A stretch of DNA of 64,000 nt. Source: Pedobacter metabolipauper. GTDB taxonomy: Bacteria; Bacteroidota; Bacteroidia; Sphingobacteriales; Sphingobacteriaceae. The notes below the pieces were generated by a model that was not told the origin of the DNA, searched no databases, and saw nothing but the letters and a program-made list of their open reading frames with translations. Shown here piece after piece: positions 23,710-33,234 of the stretch (position 1 is the first letter of the stretch; each line of letters starts with the position of its first letter). The stretch spans positions 310,001-374,000 of the forward strand of contig NZ_SNYC01000006.1 of assembly GCF_004362715.1 (NCBI RefSeq), in the 5' to 3' direction. Both the position numbers and the translations under genes were made by a program.

Positions 23710-25221
23710 ATGATAAAATTAAAAGAGTCAGACAAAATAGAATTCTGGATCGTAACGGGCTTTCTGATATGCGCTTTTCTATTTTCTATTTCTGAATTAT
23801 TTCATGCCAATCCATCCGCATCGATCAGCAGCAAAGTTGAGATAAATGGGGTTACTCAGTTCAATTTCAGCCAGGTTACCAGTGCATTTATACCCATTCT
23901 TTTCAACTATTCGATTATATATATCATCTACCTGTTATTGTGTTTTTATGTCACACCAGAACTGGAGATGAAAGATAAGCGCGCATCAAATAAAATACTG
24001 TTTGTCTTCCTGCTGCTTTTAGTTTGCGTTTTTATGGACATCATATTGATCTATTTTAGTTGCCTTCTTGCCTTAAAAATTCTAACTATTCTTTTCATGA
24101 GAAATCAAAAGAACAATGAGAATGCTTTATCCGTAGAAGCCGCATTTCTAATTTCCTCCTGGATTCTCCTAATCACCGCATTTTCATTTCTCAATACACC
24201 GCATCTTCTTAAAGTATACCTGTTGTTCGTTTTACCTTCCTCCATATTAATCTACCTGTATTCAGTATATAACCTGATCCCACTGGCCAAGTCCAAAAGA
24301 TGGAAGTTCATGCACTATTTTGGAAACATGATCGTAATTTCGATCATATCCTCACTTGCCATACTTGCAAGTCTGTACCTCATTCTTCCTGAACACAATT
24401 TCTCCTTTGGATCATTTGATATTCCTCCAGGGTTATTCGTGCCGGTTACCATTAAATCGCTATATATGTTTGGCCTTAATGAAACCGTAATAGGGGTCGC
24501 TGTAGGCGGCAATTTCTTCACACAACTCTTAATTACCCTACCCGTATCATGGAGGATTTATAAAGACAGGAATAACAAAAAGGTAGAAGAGATCATCACC
24601 CTGAAAACAGAACTCGGCAAATCTGATGCAAATCTTAATTTCCTTAAATCACAGATCAATCCCCATTTCCTCTTCAATGCATTAAACACATTATTCGGTA
24701 CTGCTTTACAGGAAAATGCGGAACGCACAGGAGAAGGAATACAAAAACTCGGAGATATGATGCGCTTTATGCTTCAGGAAAATATGGAAGATAAGATTGC
24801 GCTGACACGTGACATAGATTATCTGAAGAATTATATTGTGCTTCAGAAACTTAGAACGTCAACTTCTGATGATATCAGGATAGAGACCCAGATAGATGAT
24901 CAAACACAAGATCTTGAAATAGCACCAATGCTGCTGATCCCATTTGTTGAAAATGCATTTAAACATGGAATAAGTTTAAAATATCCCTCTCACATTAAAA
25001 TAACGCTACAAATAAGTGATAAAAAACTGTATTTTGATGTGCACAACAGCATCCATTTAAAAGTAGATAATGATCCTGAGAAGTTACAAAGCGGTATAGG
25101 TTTGCAAAATGTTCAACAACGCCTGGCTTTACAATATGCAAATCGCCATGAACTGATCATCAGAGAAAATGCAAAAGAATTTTTCATCCATTTAACCATC
25201 GAGTTAGACAAAATTTCCTAA
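23710..25221 (+). CDS. LytS-type sensor histidine kinase, multi-pass membrane
   Basis: 503 residues. The N-terminal ~270 residues hold about six to eight hydrophobic segments (first at 12-32) and no recognised extracellular sensor domain. The His_kinase (PF06580-type) region has the phosphoacceptor H319 in QINPHFLFNALNTLF. The ATPase region shows the N-box IPFVENAFKHGI and G-box GIGLQNVQQRL. The absence of HisKA and the NPHFLFN motif define the LytS/YehU class. The response regulator starts 9 bp downstream, so the two form a pair. The stimulus is unknown. Confidence 0.93.
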   Translation: MIKLKESDKIEFWIVTGFLICAFLFSISELFHANPSASISSKVEINGVTQFNFSQVTSAFIPILFNYSIIYIIYLLLCFYVTPELEMKDKRASNKILFVFLLLLVCVFMDIILIYFSCLLALKILTILFMRNQKNNENALSVEAAFLISSWILLITAFSFLNTPHLLKVYLLFVLPSSILIYLYSVYNLIPLAKSKRWKFMHYFGNMIVISIISSLAILASLYLILPEHNFSFGSFDIPPGLFVPVTIKSLYMFGLNETVIGVAVGGNFFTQLLITLPVSWRIYKDRNNKKVEEIITLKTELGKSDANLNFLKSQINPHFLFNALNTLFGTALQENAERTGEGIQKLGDMMRFMLQENMEDKIALTRDIDYLKNYIVLQKLRTSTSDDIRIETQIDDQTQDLEIAPMLLIPFVENAFKHGISLKYPSHIKITLQISDKKLYFDVHNSIHLKVDNDPEKLQSGIGLQNVQQRLALQYANRHELIIRENAKEFFIHLTIELDKIS

Positions 25222-25230
25222 TTTTATTAT

Positions 25231-25914
25231 ATGATTGCCATTGCAATAGATGATGAGCCAATAGCGCTTGATGTAATCAGGTCTCACGCTTCAAAAGTAC
25301 CTTTTATTGAATTAAAAGCGGCATTTACCAACGCATTTGATGCCATAACCTTTATGCAGCACAATAAAACAGACCTGATCTTTCTGGATATTAAGATGCC
25401 TGATATTAATGGCATCGACTTCTTAAACAGCCTCAGCAATCCACCAATGGTAATTTTTACTACCGCGTATTCAGAACATGCAGTAAGAAGTTTTGAGCTC
25501 GATGCTATTGATTACCTGCTAAAACCTTTTTCATTATCCAGGTTCCTAAAGGGGTGCAATAAAGCTCAGGAGCTATATAATCTCAGAAACAAAGCAGAAG
25601 AAACACAAAGTAGTTCCATCTTTATCAAGGATGGATATGAACAGATCAAAGTTCAACACGAAGATATCCTATACATTGAGGCTTCAGGAAATTATACAAG
25701 GATCCACTTAACCGGTAATCAATTATTAAGTACACGGGTACCATTAAATGAAATGCTTATACTGCTTCCGGCAAAAAGATTTATCCGGACACATCGCGCC
25801 TTTATTGTTGCATTAGATAAAATTAGCAAATTTGATCGTACACAAATTTGGATAGCTGATCAAATTATTCCGATTGGAGCAACTTATTCGCAGTGTTTGC
25901 AAGACCTCTGTTAA
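25231..25914 (+). CDS. LytTR-type response regulator
   Basis: 227 residues. Receiver domain 1-115 with acidic pocket DDEP (D8, D9), phosphoacceptor D53 (LIFLDIKMPDING), T81-region TTAYSEHA and K103 in YLLKPF. LytTR DNA-binding domain ~125-225 (KVQHEDILYIEASGNYTRIH, then FIRTHRAFIVALDKI). It is partner of the upstream LytS-type kinase and probably binds direct repeats upstream of its targets, which are not identifiable here. Confidence 0.95.
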   Translation: MIAIAIDDEPIALDVIRSHASKVPFIELKAAFTNAFDAITFMQHNKTDLIFLDIKMPDINGIDFLNSLSNPPMVIFTTAYSEHAVRSFELDAIDYLLKPFSLSRFLKGCNKAQELYNLRNKAEETQSSSIFIKDGYEQIKVQHEDILYIEASGNYTRIHLTGNQLLSTRVPLNEMLILLPAKRFIRTHRAFIVALDKISKFDRTQIWIADQIIPIGATYSQCLQDLC

Positions 25915-26003
25915 TCAGCGGTTAAATCTTTTCCAAGCGGTCTTCTAATTAAATATTATTGTTAATATTGTGGACTTTGTTACACTGACTTATTAACGAT
26001 CAT

Positions 26004-29000
26004 ATGTTTAAACTATCCTTTAAACGGCAGGTATTAACAGGATTTACAATATCCTTGTTGTTTGTTCTTTTATCTGCGATTACTTCTTACTTAAGTATAA
26101 AATCATTAGCAACAGATGCCAAATGGCAAAGCCACACCTATGAGGTGATTAACCTCACACAAAAAATAGAAACCCAGGTTTTAAGTTCAGAAACAGGCTT
26201 AAGGGGATATATTCTTTCACAAAATGAAATCTTTCTGGATTCATACAATTCTAATGCAAATAAGATCTCCCCAACTATTGCTGACCTCAGAAAATTAGTA
26301 AAAGATAATCCTGTACAGGTTCAACGCGTAGATACGCTGGACGCTTACGCTTCGCAAAAAATAGCTGATATGCGGGAGGTTTTGCGTTTAAATACCATGG
26401 TAAGCAAAGAGGCCGCAACAAAAGGAATCTTAAATGGTAAAGGTCAGAAGTTAAAAAACAAAATGCTGGATAGCAGCAATAAGATCATTAATGTTGAGTT
26501 ACAATTATTAGAAAAAAGAAAAGCCGCTACAGATCAAGGGAGCACAAGAAGTATGTGGATCGTATGGATTAGCTCGCTAACTATATTTGGCTTAATCCTA
26601 TTTTTATTCTCCTATATTAAACGAACATTTGATCAGCAAAAATTAACAGAAAATCAAATCAGGGAATCCAACCTGGAACTGGCAAGGATCTCTGCAGATA
26701 ATGAGCAAAAAAATTGGTTGTTATTAGGCACTACCGCAATCAATGAAACAATGCGCGGAGAGCAGGAAATTGATCAGCTGTCAACAAATATCATTACTCA
26801 GATCTGCAACTATATTGATGCACCTGTTGGCGCAATATTTATTGCAAACAACACCAACAAGTCGTTCAAAATGGAGGGTAGCTATGCCTATCAAAGTGCA
26901 AAGAGCATACGAACAGAATACCGCCTTGGAGAGGGAATGGTTGGACAAGCAGCAGCAGAAAAACAAAATAAACTGTTAAAGAATATACCTGCAGATTATA
27001 TCAAGATCAATTCAGGACTTGGTAATACAGTTCCATCTTCCATCTTCTTACTTCCCGTAATATTAGAAAACCAAACCATTGCAGTCATAGAATTGGGATT
27101 ACTTCAGCAACCCAGTGATGCTGTACTCATGTTCCTTAACTCAATTACAGAAAATATTGGTATTGGTATAAACAGTGCCATTGCCCGTGTTATATTAAGA
27201 AACCTGTTTGAACAGACGCAGCAACAAGCAGAAGAGCTGGAAAGCCAGCAGGAAGAGCTCCGTACTACAAATGAAGAACTGATGTTTAAATCAGAACAAC
27301 TGCAGGCTTCTGAAGAAGAATTAAGGGTACAGCAGGAAGAATTGCGCCAAACCAATTCTGAGCTGGAAGAAAAAGCACAGCAACTGGAAGAGCGGAATAT
27401 ATTGGTAAATCAGGCACGGGAGGCAATGAGCCTCAAAGCAGAGGAACTTGAAATATCCAGTAAATATAAATCCGAGTTCCTGGCCAATATGAGCCACGAA
27501 TTGAGAACACCATTGAACAGCATCCTCATACTTGCCCGGATATTAAAAGAAAACAGAACAGAGAATTTAAGTGATGATCAGATCAAATATGCCGGGGTTA
27601 TACACAATGCTGGAAATGACCTGCTCACACTCATTAATGATATTCTTGATCTGTCAAAAATTGAATCCGGTAAAGTAGACTTAACCATTGAGCCTGTCAA
27701 ACCACTGGAAATTAAACAGGACATGGAAGCCTTATTTACCGAACTTGCCAGAAGCAAAAAGATAAAATTCAACACCATACTCTCTTCAGAACTTCCAGAC
27801 TTCATCACATCCGACCAATCGCGTGTTGAACAGATTATAAAGAATCTATTGTCAAATGCATTTAAATTCACTCCTGAACATGGAGAGATTACCCTCGAAA
27901 TAAGCTTAGCAGATCACAACACCATATTTTATGCTGACCAGCTCAAAGTAAATAACAAAAACATATTGGCAATTTCAGTAAAAGATTCTGGAATAGGTAT
28001 CCCGGAAGAAAAGCAAAAACTGATCTTTGAAGCATTCCAGCAAGCAGATGGATCCACCAGCAGAAAGTACGGCGGCACAGGATTAGGCCTGTCTATAAGT
28101 AAAGAACTAGCCTATATATTAGGTGGCGAAATACAAGTACAAAGTGAATCCAACATCGGCAGTACCTTTACGCTATTTTTACCAGAAAACAATACCGGCG
28201 AAATCGTTCAGCCTTCATCAGAAAATAAGGCTCATGATCTGGAACATAAAACGGTGGAACCTGAACCTGCAAAGGCACCAGTTAAGAAAACAACAGTACA
28301 AACCTTGCTGATCATTGAAGATGATGAGGTTTTTGCAGATGTTCTTAATGATTATGCACTGGAAAAAGGTTTCAATCCAATATTGGCCTATAGCGGCGAT
28401 GTTGGATTAGAAATGGCCATAAATACAATTCCAGATGCCATTGTGCTGGATGTGATGCTTCCGGTAATGGATGGGTGGCAAATCCTTAAGAAGTTAAAAT
28501 CAGATCCCAGAACCAAACATATTCCTGTGCACATGATGTCTGCAGGCAATATCAAAGACGATCAGGCAAAAGAAGAAGGTGCAATAGGCTTTCTTAGAAA
28601 ACCAATTGAAAAAGATAAACTGGATGAAGCTTTTGACCTGCTAAGTGCCGCTTATTTAAAATACAATTTCAACACGGTACTTCTAATTGAAGATCAGGAA
28701 TTGCAGAGCAAATTACTAACAGAGCAGCTTATTTCCAAAGGGGTCGAAGTGAAACAGGCCTTTACCGGTAAAGAAGCATTGGCATTACTATCTGAGCAAA
28801 CTTTCGACTGTATCATCCTGGACTTAAAGCTTCCTGATATTTCAGGTTTTGAATTGCTTGATCAAATAAAATCACAGCCAGAACTCACCCATGTTCCCGT
28901 AATTATAAACACAGCAATGGAACTTGATCAGGACAAGATGTCCCATATCATGAAATATACAGAGGCAATGGTACTTAAAACCAACAAATCAAACGATAGG

Positions 29001-29486
29001 TTGATAGATGAAGTAAGCCTTTTCATGAATAAGCTAAAACAGCAAAATCAGAAAACCTTTGATGCAGCAAAAAACAGCACACCCATAAAGTCCGTTTCAA
29101 CAATAGAGAAAGCATTAAAAGGTAAAAACATCTTAATTGCTGATGATGATATGCGTAATATATTCGCTTTATCCAGCGCCTTGCAGGTATACGATATGAA
29201 CATCATAATTGCCAACAATGGAAGAGAGGCAATAGAAAAATTAACAGATCCGGGGAAAATAGACCTGGTACTGATGGATATTATGATGCCAGAAATGGAC
29301 GGATATGAAGCCATGCGTGCAATTAGACAAGAAAAGCGCTTTGCAAAATTACCCATCATTGCACTTACTGCAAAAGCAATGAAAAATGACCGGGAAAAAT
29401 GTATAGAGGCCGGAGCAAATGACTACGTTTCCAAACCGGTAGATATAGATAAACTATTATCCATGTTAAGAGTCTGGTTAAGTTAG
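26004..29486 (+). CDS. CHASE3-GAF hybrid histidine kinase with three receiver domains
   Basis: 1160 residues. TM1 about 10-32; CHASE3 periplasmic domain 40-178 (IETQVLSSETGLRGYILSQN); TM2 about 183-205; GAF 245-400; a long glutamate/glutamine coiled coil 400-485 (QAEELESQQEELRTTNEELM repeats). HisKA has H498 in FLANMSHELRTPLN; the HATPase has NLLSNAFKFT and GGTGLGLSISK. Three receivers follow with D816 (VLDVMLPVMDGW), D940 (ILDLKLPDISGF) and D1092 (LMDIMMPEMDGY). No DNA-binding output is present, so it feeds a phosphorelay. It is followed after 1 bp by cheR, so these act together. Confidence 0.94.
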   Translation: MFKLSFKRQVLTGFTISLLFVLLSAITSYLSIKSLATDAKWQSHTYEVINLTQKIETQVLSSETGLRGYILSQNEIFLDSYNSNANKISPTIADLRKLVKDNPVQVQRVDTLDAYASQKIADMREVLRLNTMVSKEAATKGILNGKGQKLKNKMLDSSNKIINVELQLLEKRKAATDQGSTRSMWIVWISSLTIFGLILFLFSYIKRTFDQQKLTENQIRESNLELARISADNEQKNWLLLGTTAINETMRGEQEIDQLSTNIITQICNYIDAPVGAIFIANNTNKSFKMEGSYAYQSAKSIRTEYRLGEGMVGQAAAEKQNKLLKNIPADYIKINSGLGNTVPSSIFLLPVILENQTIAVIELGLLQQPSDAVLMFLNSITENIGIGINSAIARVILRNLFEQTQQQAEELESQQEELRTTNEELMFKSEQLQASEEELRVQQEELRQTNSELEEKAQQLEERNILVNQAREAMSLKAEELEISSKYKSEFLANMSHELRTPLNSILILARILKENRTENLSDDQIKYAGVIHNAGNDLLTLINDILDLSKIESGKVDLTIEPVKPLEIKQDMEALFTELARSKKIKFNTILSSELPDFITSDQSRVEQIIKNLLSNAFKFTPEHGEITLEISLADHNTIFYADQLKVNNKNILAISVKDSGIGIPEEKQKLIFEAFQQADGSTSRKYGGTGLGLSISKELAYILGGEIQVQSESNIGSTFTLFLPENNTGEIVQPSSENKAHDLEHKTVEPEPAKAPVKKTTVQTLLIIEDDEVFADVLNDYALEKGFNPILAYSGDVGLEMAINTIPDAIVLDVMLPVMDGWQILKKLKSDPRTKHIPVHMMSAGNIKDDQAKEEGAIGFLRKPIEKDKLDEAFDLLSAAYLKYNFNTVLLIEDQELQSKLLTEQLISKGVEVKQAFTGKEALALLSEQTFDCIILDLKLPDISGFELLDQIKSQPELTHVPVIINTAMELDQDKMSHIMKYTEAMVLKTNKSNDRLIDEVSLFMNKLKQQNQKTFDAAKNSTPIKSVSTIEKALKGKNILIADDDMRNIFALSSALQVYDMNIIIANNGREAIEKLTDPGKIDLVLMDIMMPEMDGYEAMRAIRQEKRFAKLPIIALTAKAMKNDREKCIEAGANDYVSKPVDIDKLLSMLRVWLS

Positions 29487-29487
29487 T

Positions 29488-30315
29488 ATGAATAATCAAA
29501 GTCCCGAAAACATTACCTATCAGGATCTGGAAAGCCTGATAGATCTTGTCAAAAATCTTCATGGTTTCGATTTCAGTGATTACTCTGCCGCATCCTTAAA
29601 ACGAAGGGTAACAAGAATCATGCAATTGCAAAAACTAAGCCTTTTTGATTTACGTACCTTACTCACAAATGACCACGATTACTTTGAATCCTTCTTAATT
29701 GAAATTACAGTGAATGTAACCGAAATGTTTAGGGATCCAGAGTTTTATAAGTCTATTTCAAATCATGTGATACCCTACTTAAGGTCATATCAGCGCATAA
29801 AGATTTGGAATGCCGGGTGTTCAACGGGTGAAGAACTTTACTCATTTGCAATCTTATTCTCAGAAGAAAATCTATATGATAGATCCTTCTTCTATGGAAC
29901 AGATATTAATGTAGATGTATTGGAACACGCAAGAAATGGAATTTACGACCTGCAGAAGATGAAACAATATTCTGAAAATTACCAGAATACAGGTTCAAAA
30001 AATACATTGGCAAATTACTATACAGCCAGATATGATGCAGCAAGAATTAATCATTCTTTAAGAAAGAATGTGCTTTTCTCTGTGCATAATCTTGCATCGG
30101 ATAGTGTATTTAATGAATTTCAGATCATTTCATGCCGTAATGTGCTGATCTATTTTAACCCGGATCTCCAAAAAAAAGTAATCGAACTATTTTACAATAG
30201 TTTGGCTAACTTCGGATTTTTGTGCCTTGGCTCTAAAGAAACCCTGAGAAGCACAGAATTAGGCCGTTTTAAAGTAATAGATAAAAAAAATAATATTTAC
30301 CAAAAAATCGCCTAA
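29488..30315 (+). CDS. CheR-type protein glutamate methyltransferase
   Basis: 275 residues: CheR N-terminal helical domain (~12-75) and SAM-dependent methyltransferase domain (~85-270). The SAM motif is IWNAGCSTGEELYSFAILFS. The catalytic-region EITVNVTEMFRDPEF (family consensus T.FFRDP) and the C-terminal ISCRNVLIYFNPDLQKKVIE (family CRNVLIYF) are clear. It is embedded between two hybrid kinases. No methyl-accepting chemoreceptor, CheA, CheW or CheB is encoded in the window, so it is unlikely to serve classical chemotaxis; a signalling or stress module is more likely. Confidence 0.93.
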   Translation: MNNQSPENITYQDLESLIDLVKNLHGFDFSDYSAASLKRRVTRIMQLQKLSLFDLRTLLTNDHDYFESFLIEITVNVTEMFRDPEFYKSISNHVIPYLRSYQRIKIWNAGCSTGEELYSFAILFSEENLYDRSFFYGTDINVDVLEHARNGIYDLQKMKQYSENYQNTGSKNTLANYYTARYDAARINHSLRKNVLFSVHNLASDSVFNEFQIISCRNVLIYFNPDLQKKVIELFYNSLANFGFLCLGSKETLRSTELGRFKVIDKKNNIYQKIA

Positions 30316-30341
30316 GGGCCATAAAACGGATAACAACACAT

Positions 30342-31937
30342 ATGGAAAAAATTAACATATTAATTGTTGATGACAGACCCGAGAATATAATTGCCCTTGA
30401 AGCACTTTTGCAAAGACCAGACATTGATCTGATCACTACAACCAACCCCAATGAAGCACTCCGCATCTCCTGGGAAATGGATATAGCAATTGCACTTGTT
30501 GATGTTCAAATGCCAGAAATGGATGGCTTTGAACTGGTAGAGATCCTCAAAAGTAATCCGCGCACAAAAGACATTCTGATCATATTTGTAACTGCAATAT
30601 CCAAAGAAACTAAATATGCTGTTAAAGGCTTAAATACCGGAGCTGTTGATTATCTGTATAAACCTTTAGATCCATTTGTAACTTCTGCAAAGGTAGATTC
30701 ATTTATACAATTTGTTAGAAACCAACGCGACCTTAAGAGTAAGAATACACAGCTTGAAGCTTATCAGAAAGAACTTATAAAAGCAAAGGAACTCGCAGAG
30801 CAAGGTAAAAGAATTAAGGAAAATTTCCTTGCCAATATGAGCCATGAAATAAGAACCCCCATTAATGGAATAATTGGGATCGCACATCTATTAGAAAAAA
30901 CCGGCTTAAGTGCTGAACAAAAGGAAATGGTTAGTCTCCTTGAGATCTCTTCCAATTCGTTACTTGGCGTAATTAATGATATCCTGGATCTGTCTAAAAT
31001 AGAAGCCGGAAAATTCAAGATCAACCGGACAGAAACGGATCTTTCCAGTCTATGTTACTCCGTGATAAACCTGCTCCGCATAAGGGCTAAAGAGAAAAAA
31101 TTAGCATTAAAGACAGATTTAGACTCCAATCTTCCGAAGCATGTACTTGCCGATTCATTACGTCTCAATCAGATCTTAATGAACCTCATAGGAAACGCAA
31201 TTAAGTTTACTACAGAAGGAAGTGTAACATTAAAGGTTGAGATCTTAGATACCAAAGGAAACAATGCACACATCAGGTTTTCTATCATTGATACAGGAAT
31301 AGGAATAGCAAAAGAAAATATTGAAAAGATCTTTGAAACTTTTGAACAGGCAGACGAGCAAACTACCGTAAAATTTGGCGGAACAGGATTGGGCTTATCT
31401 ATAGTAAAAAATCTGGCCAAGTTAAAAGGAGGGGTTTTAGAAGTATCTAGTGAAGAATGTAAAGGCAGTACGTTCTGCTTCTCAAATTGGTACGAAGTGG
31501 TTAAAGAAGAGAATACCCCGGTAGCTGTAGAAACACAAAAGGAAAAACTTACCCCCTTTAACAATTTAAAGATCCTGGTAGCCGAAGATAATCCAATTAA
31601 TAAATTCTTGATTGTGAAAATTCTGAATGAGTGGATGATCGATACCGACGTAGTTGAGAATGGCAAGGATGCCATAGAACAGATCAGGATCAATGATTAC
31701 AACCTCATTCTAATGGATACATTTATGCCCGTAATGAATGGCCTGGATGCTATTAAATTGATCAGAGATGGCTACGCACCAGGAAAAGAAAATATACCAA
31801 TCATCACATTCTCTGCGGCTGTAATGGAAAATGATAAGAAGACTGCGATAAATGCAGGAGCCAATGATGTGATCAGTAAACCATTTGATCTGGAGGTACT
31901 GCATCAAAAAATCGCCAGGTATACGACTACTGATTAA
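30342..31937 (+). CDS. REC-HisKA-HATPase-REC hybrid kinase, soluble
   Basis: 531 residues with no membrane segment. Receiver 1 has D54 (ALVDVQMPEMDGFE); a short coiled coil (~125-160) leads to HisKA with H168 (FLANMSHEIRTPING), then HATPase (MNLIGNAIKFTTEGS, GGTGLGLSIVK). The C-terminal receiver has D459 (LMDTFMPVMNGLDA) and K509-region SKPFD. It probably takes phosphate from, or passes it to, the CHASE3 kinase receivers. It lies 26 bp after cheR. Its 3' end overlaps the convergent pth gene by 11 bp. Confidence 0.93.
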   Translation: MEKINILIVDDRPENIIALEALLQRPDIDLITTTNPNEALRISWEMDIAIALVDVQMPEMDGFELVEILKSNPRTKDILIIFVTAISKETKYAVKGLNTGAVDYLYKPLDPFVTSAKVDSFIQFVRNQRDLKSKNTQLEAYQKELIKAKELAEQGKRIKENFLANMSHEIRTPINGIIGIAHLLEKTGLSAEQKEMVSLLEISSNSLLGVINDILDLSKIEAGKFKINRTETDLSSLCYSVINLLRIRAKEKKLALKTDLDSNLPKHVLADSLRLNQILMNLIGNAIKFTTEGSVTLKVEILDTKGNNAHIRFSIIDTGIGIAKENIEKIFETFEQADEQTTVKFGGTGLGLSIVKNLAKLKGGVLEVSSEECKGSTFCFSNWYEVVKEENTPVAVETQKEKLTPFNNLKILVAEDNPINKFLIVKILNEWMIDTDVVENGKDAIEQIRINDYNLILMDTFMPVMNGLDAIKLIRDGYAPGKENIPIITFSAAVMENDKKTAINAGANDVISKPFDLEVLHQKIARYTTTD

Positions 31938-32487
31938 AGGCAGTCATGGTTTTAGCTGGCCCTATGGTAACAAAGCTTTTAATCAATTCTATACTTTTAT
32001 CAATAAGAGCTGGTAACTCAGGTAATTCATCTTTGTCAAAAGTGTCGAGAACATAATCAACCTGTCTTCCTTTTGCAAAATTATCACTAATTCCAAATCG
32101 CAAACGGGGGTAACCCTGTCCGCCGCAAAGTCCTTCAATACTTTTTAAACCATTGTGCCCTGCGCTGCTGCCTTGAAGTTTTAACCGCAGTTTACCCAGT
32201 GGTAAAGCAAGATCGTCAACAATAACCAATACATTTTCAATAGGGATCCGCAATTCCTGCATCCAGTAATTTACGGCTTTCCCGCTCAGGTTCATATAGG
32301 TTGTGGGCTTAATCACATATAGCTTATTTCCTTTAAAAGAAATTTCTGAATAATAGGCCAATCTTAGATTAGAAAAACTTCCATCAAATTGCTTAACCAG
32401 CTCATCAGCGATGATAAACCCAATATTATGCCTGGTAAAAGCATATTCAGGCCCGATGTTTCCTAAACCGACAATTAAATATTTCAT
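31927..32487 (-). CDS. pth: peptidyl-tRNA hydrolase
   Basis: Recycles peptidyl-tRNAs released by stalled ribosomes. The 186 residues begin MKYLIVGLGNIGPEYAFTRH; H20 is the catalytic histidine and N10 the conserved substrate residue. VIVDDLALPLGKLRLKLQGS with the following SAGHNGLKSI is the second family signature. It lies downstream of rplY but is separated from it by a terminator, and has its own TATATTTG box 7 nt before the ATG. Confidence 0.97.
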   Translation of the reverse strand: MKYLIVGLGNIGPEYAFTRHNIGFIIADELVKQFDGSFSNLRLAYYSEISFKGNKLYVIKPTTYMNLSGKAVNYWMQELRIPIENVLVIVDDLALPLGKLRLKLQGSSAGHNGLKSIEGLCGGQGYPRLRFGISDNFAKGRQVDYVLDTFDKDELPELPALIDKSIELIKSFVTIGPAKTMTAFNQ

Positions 32488-32494
32488 TTCATTA

Positions 32495-32502
32495 CAAATA
32501 TA
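32495..32502 (-). promoter_or_regulatory. candidate -7 box of pth
   Basis: Minus strand TATATTTG, a perfect TAnnTTTG, 7 nt before the pth ATG and just downstream of the rplY terminator. No TTG at the usual distance. The position after a terminator argues for a real start site. Confidence 0.45.
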
Positions 32503-32545
32503 ATAGTTTAGCCGGTAATGAAGCGGTGTTCCATTAAATCCACAA

Positions 32546-32579
32546 AAAAAGCAGTACCGGTATATCGGTACTGCTTTTT
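32546..32579 (-). terminator. terminator after rplY
   Basis: AAAAAGCAGTACCG (32546-32559) and CGGTACTGCTTTTT (32566-32579) form a 14-bp stem with a 6-nt loop and a U run in the minus direction (AAAAAAA on the plus strand at 32544-32550). It ends the prs-rplY transcript. It is symmetric enough to work in both directions. Confidence 0.9.
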
Positions 32580-32600
32580 AATACTAAACTAATTTGAAAA

Positions 32601-33179
32601 TTATTTCTTACCAGCTATTTGTTCTGCTTGTTTTAAAGCTCTTGACATACCTACAGATACGATAGTATCTTCAGGAGTGTTTGTGATCACATAGTCACCT
32701 TTTGCAAGGTCACGTACGCGGAACAAGTTACCAACTTCTAATTTTGCAATGCTTACTTCAACTGTTTGAGGCATATCTTTAGGGAATGCTTTAACACGAA
32801 GCTTGCGCAGTTTTTGAACCAGTTTACCACCCATTTTAACACCTGGAGAAGTTCCGGCTAATTTAATAGGAATTTCCATGATGATTTCTTTATCGTCAAA
32901 TAATTGAAGAAAATCAACGTGTAACAATAAGTCAGTTAATGGATGAAATTGTAATTCTTTGATAATGGCTTTTGTTTTTGAACCATTAATATCAATTTCA
33001 ATAAAGTTTGCTTCTGGTGTGTAAATAGCATCCTTCAATTCAGTTGTAATCACAGCAAAATGTGCTTGTTCTTTACCACCGTACAATACTGCAGGAACTT
33101 TGCCTTCATAGCGAAGCTCTTTAGCATCGCGTTTCCCTACGTTCTCTCTTGGAGAACCGCTAATTGCGATTGTTTTCAT
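32601..33179 (-). CDS. rplY: 50S ribosomal protein L25/general stress protein Ctc
   Basis: 192-residue long-form L25 (Ctc). The N-terminal half (MKTIAISGSPRENVGKRDAK, VPAVLYGGKEQAHFAV) binds 5S rRNA; the C-terminal TL5-type domain (FPKDMPQTVEVSIAKLEVGN) is characteristic of the long form. It sits between prs and pth, the widespread prs-ctc-pth arrangement, and follows prs by 55 bp. Confidence 0.97.
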   Translation of the reverse strand: MKTIAISGSPRENVGKRDAKELRYEGKVPAVLYGGKEQAHFAVITTELKDAIYTPEANFIEIDINGSKTKAIIKELQFHPLTDLLLHVDFLQLFDDKEIIMEIPIKLAGTSPGVKMGGKLVQKLRKLRVKAFPKDMPQTVEVSIAKLEVGNLFRVRDLAKGDYVITNTPEDTIVSVGMSRALKQAEQIAGKK

Positions 33180-33234
33180 TTTTTGTTGTTTAAATGTTAG
33201 AAGCCTAATGGCCTCTTATGTGTAATTATTAATA

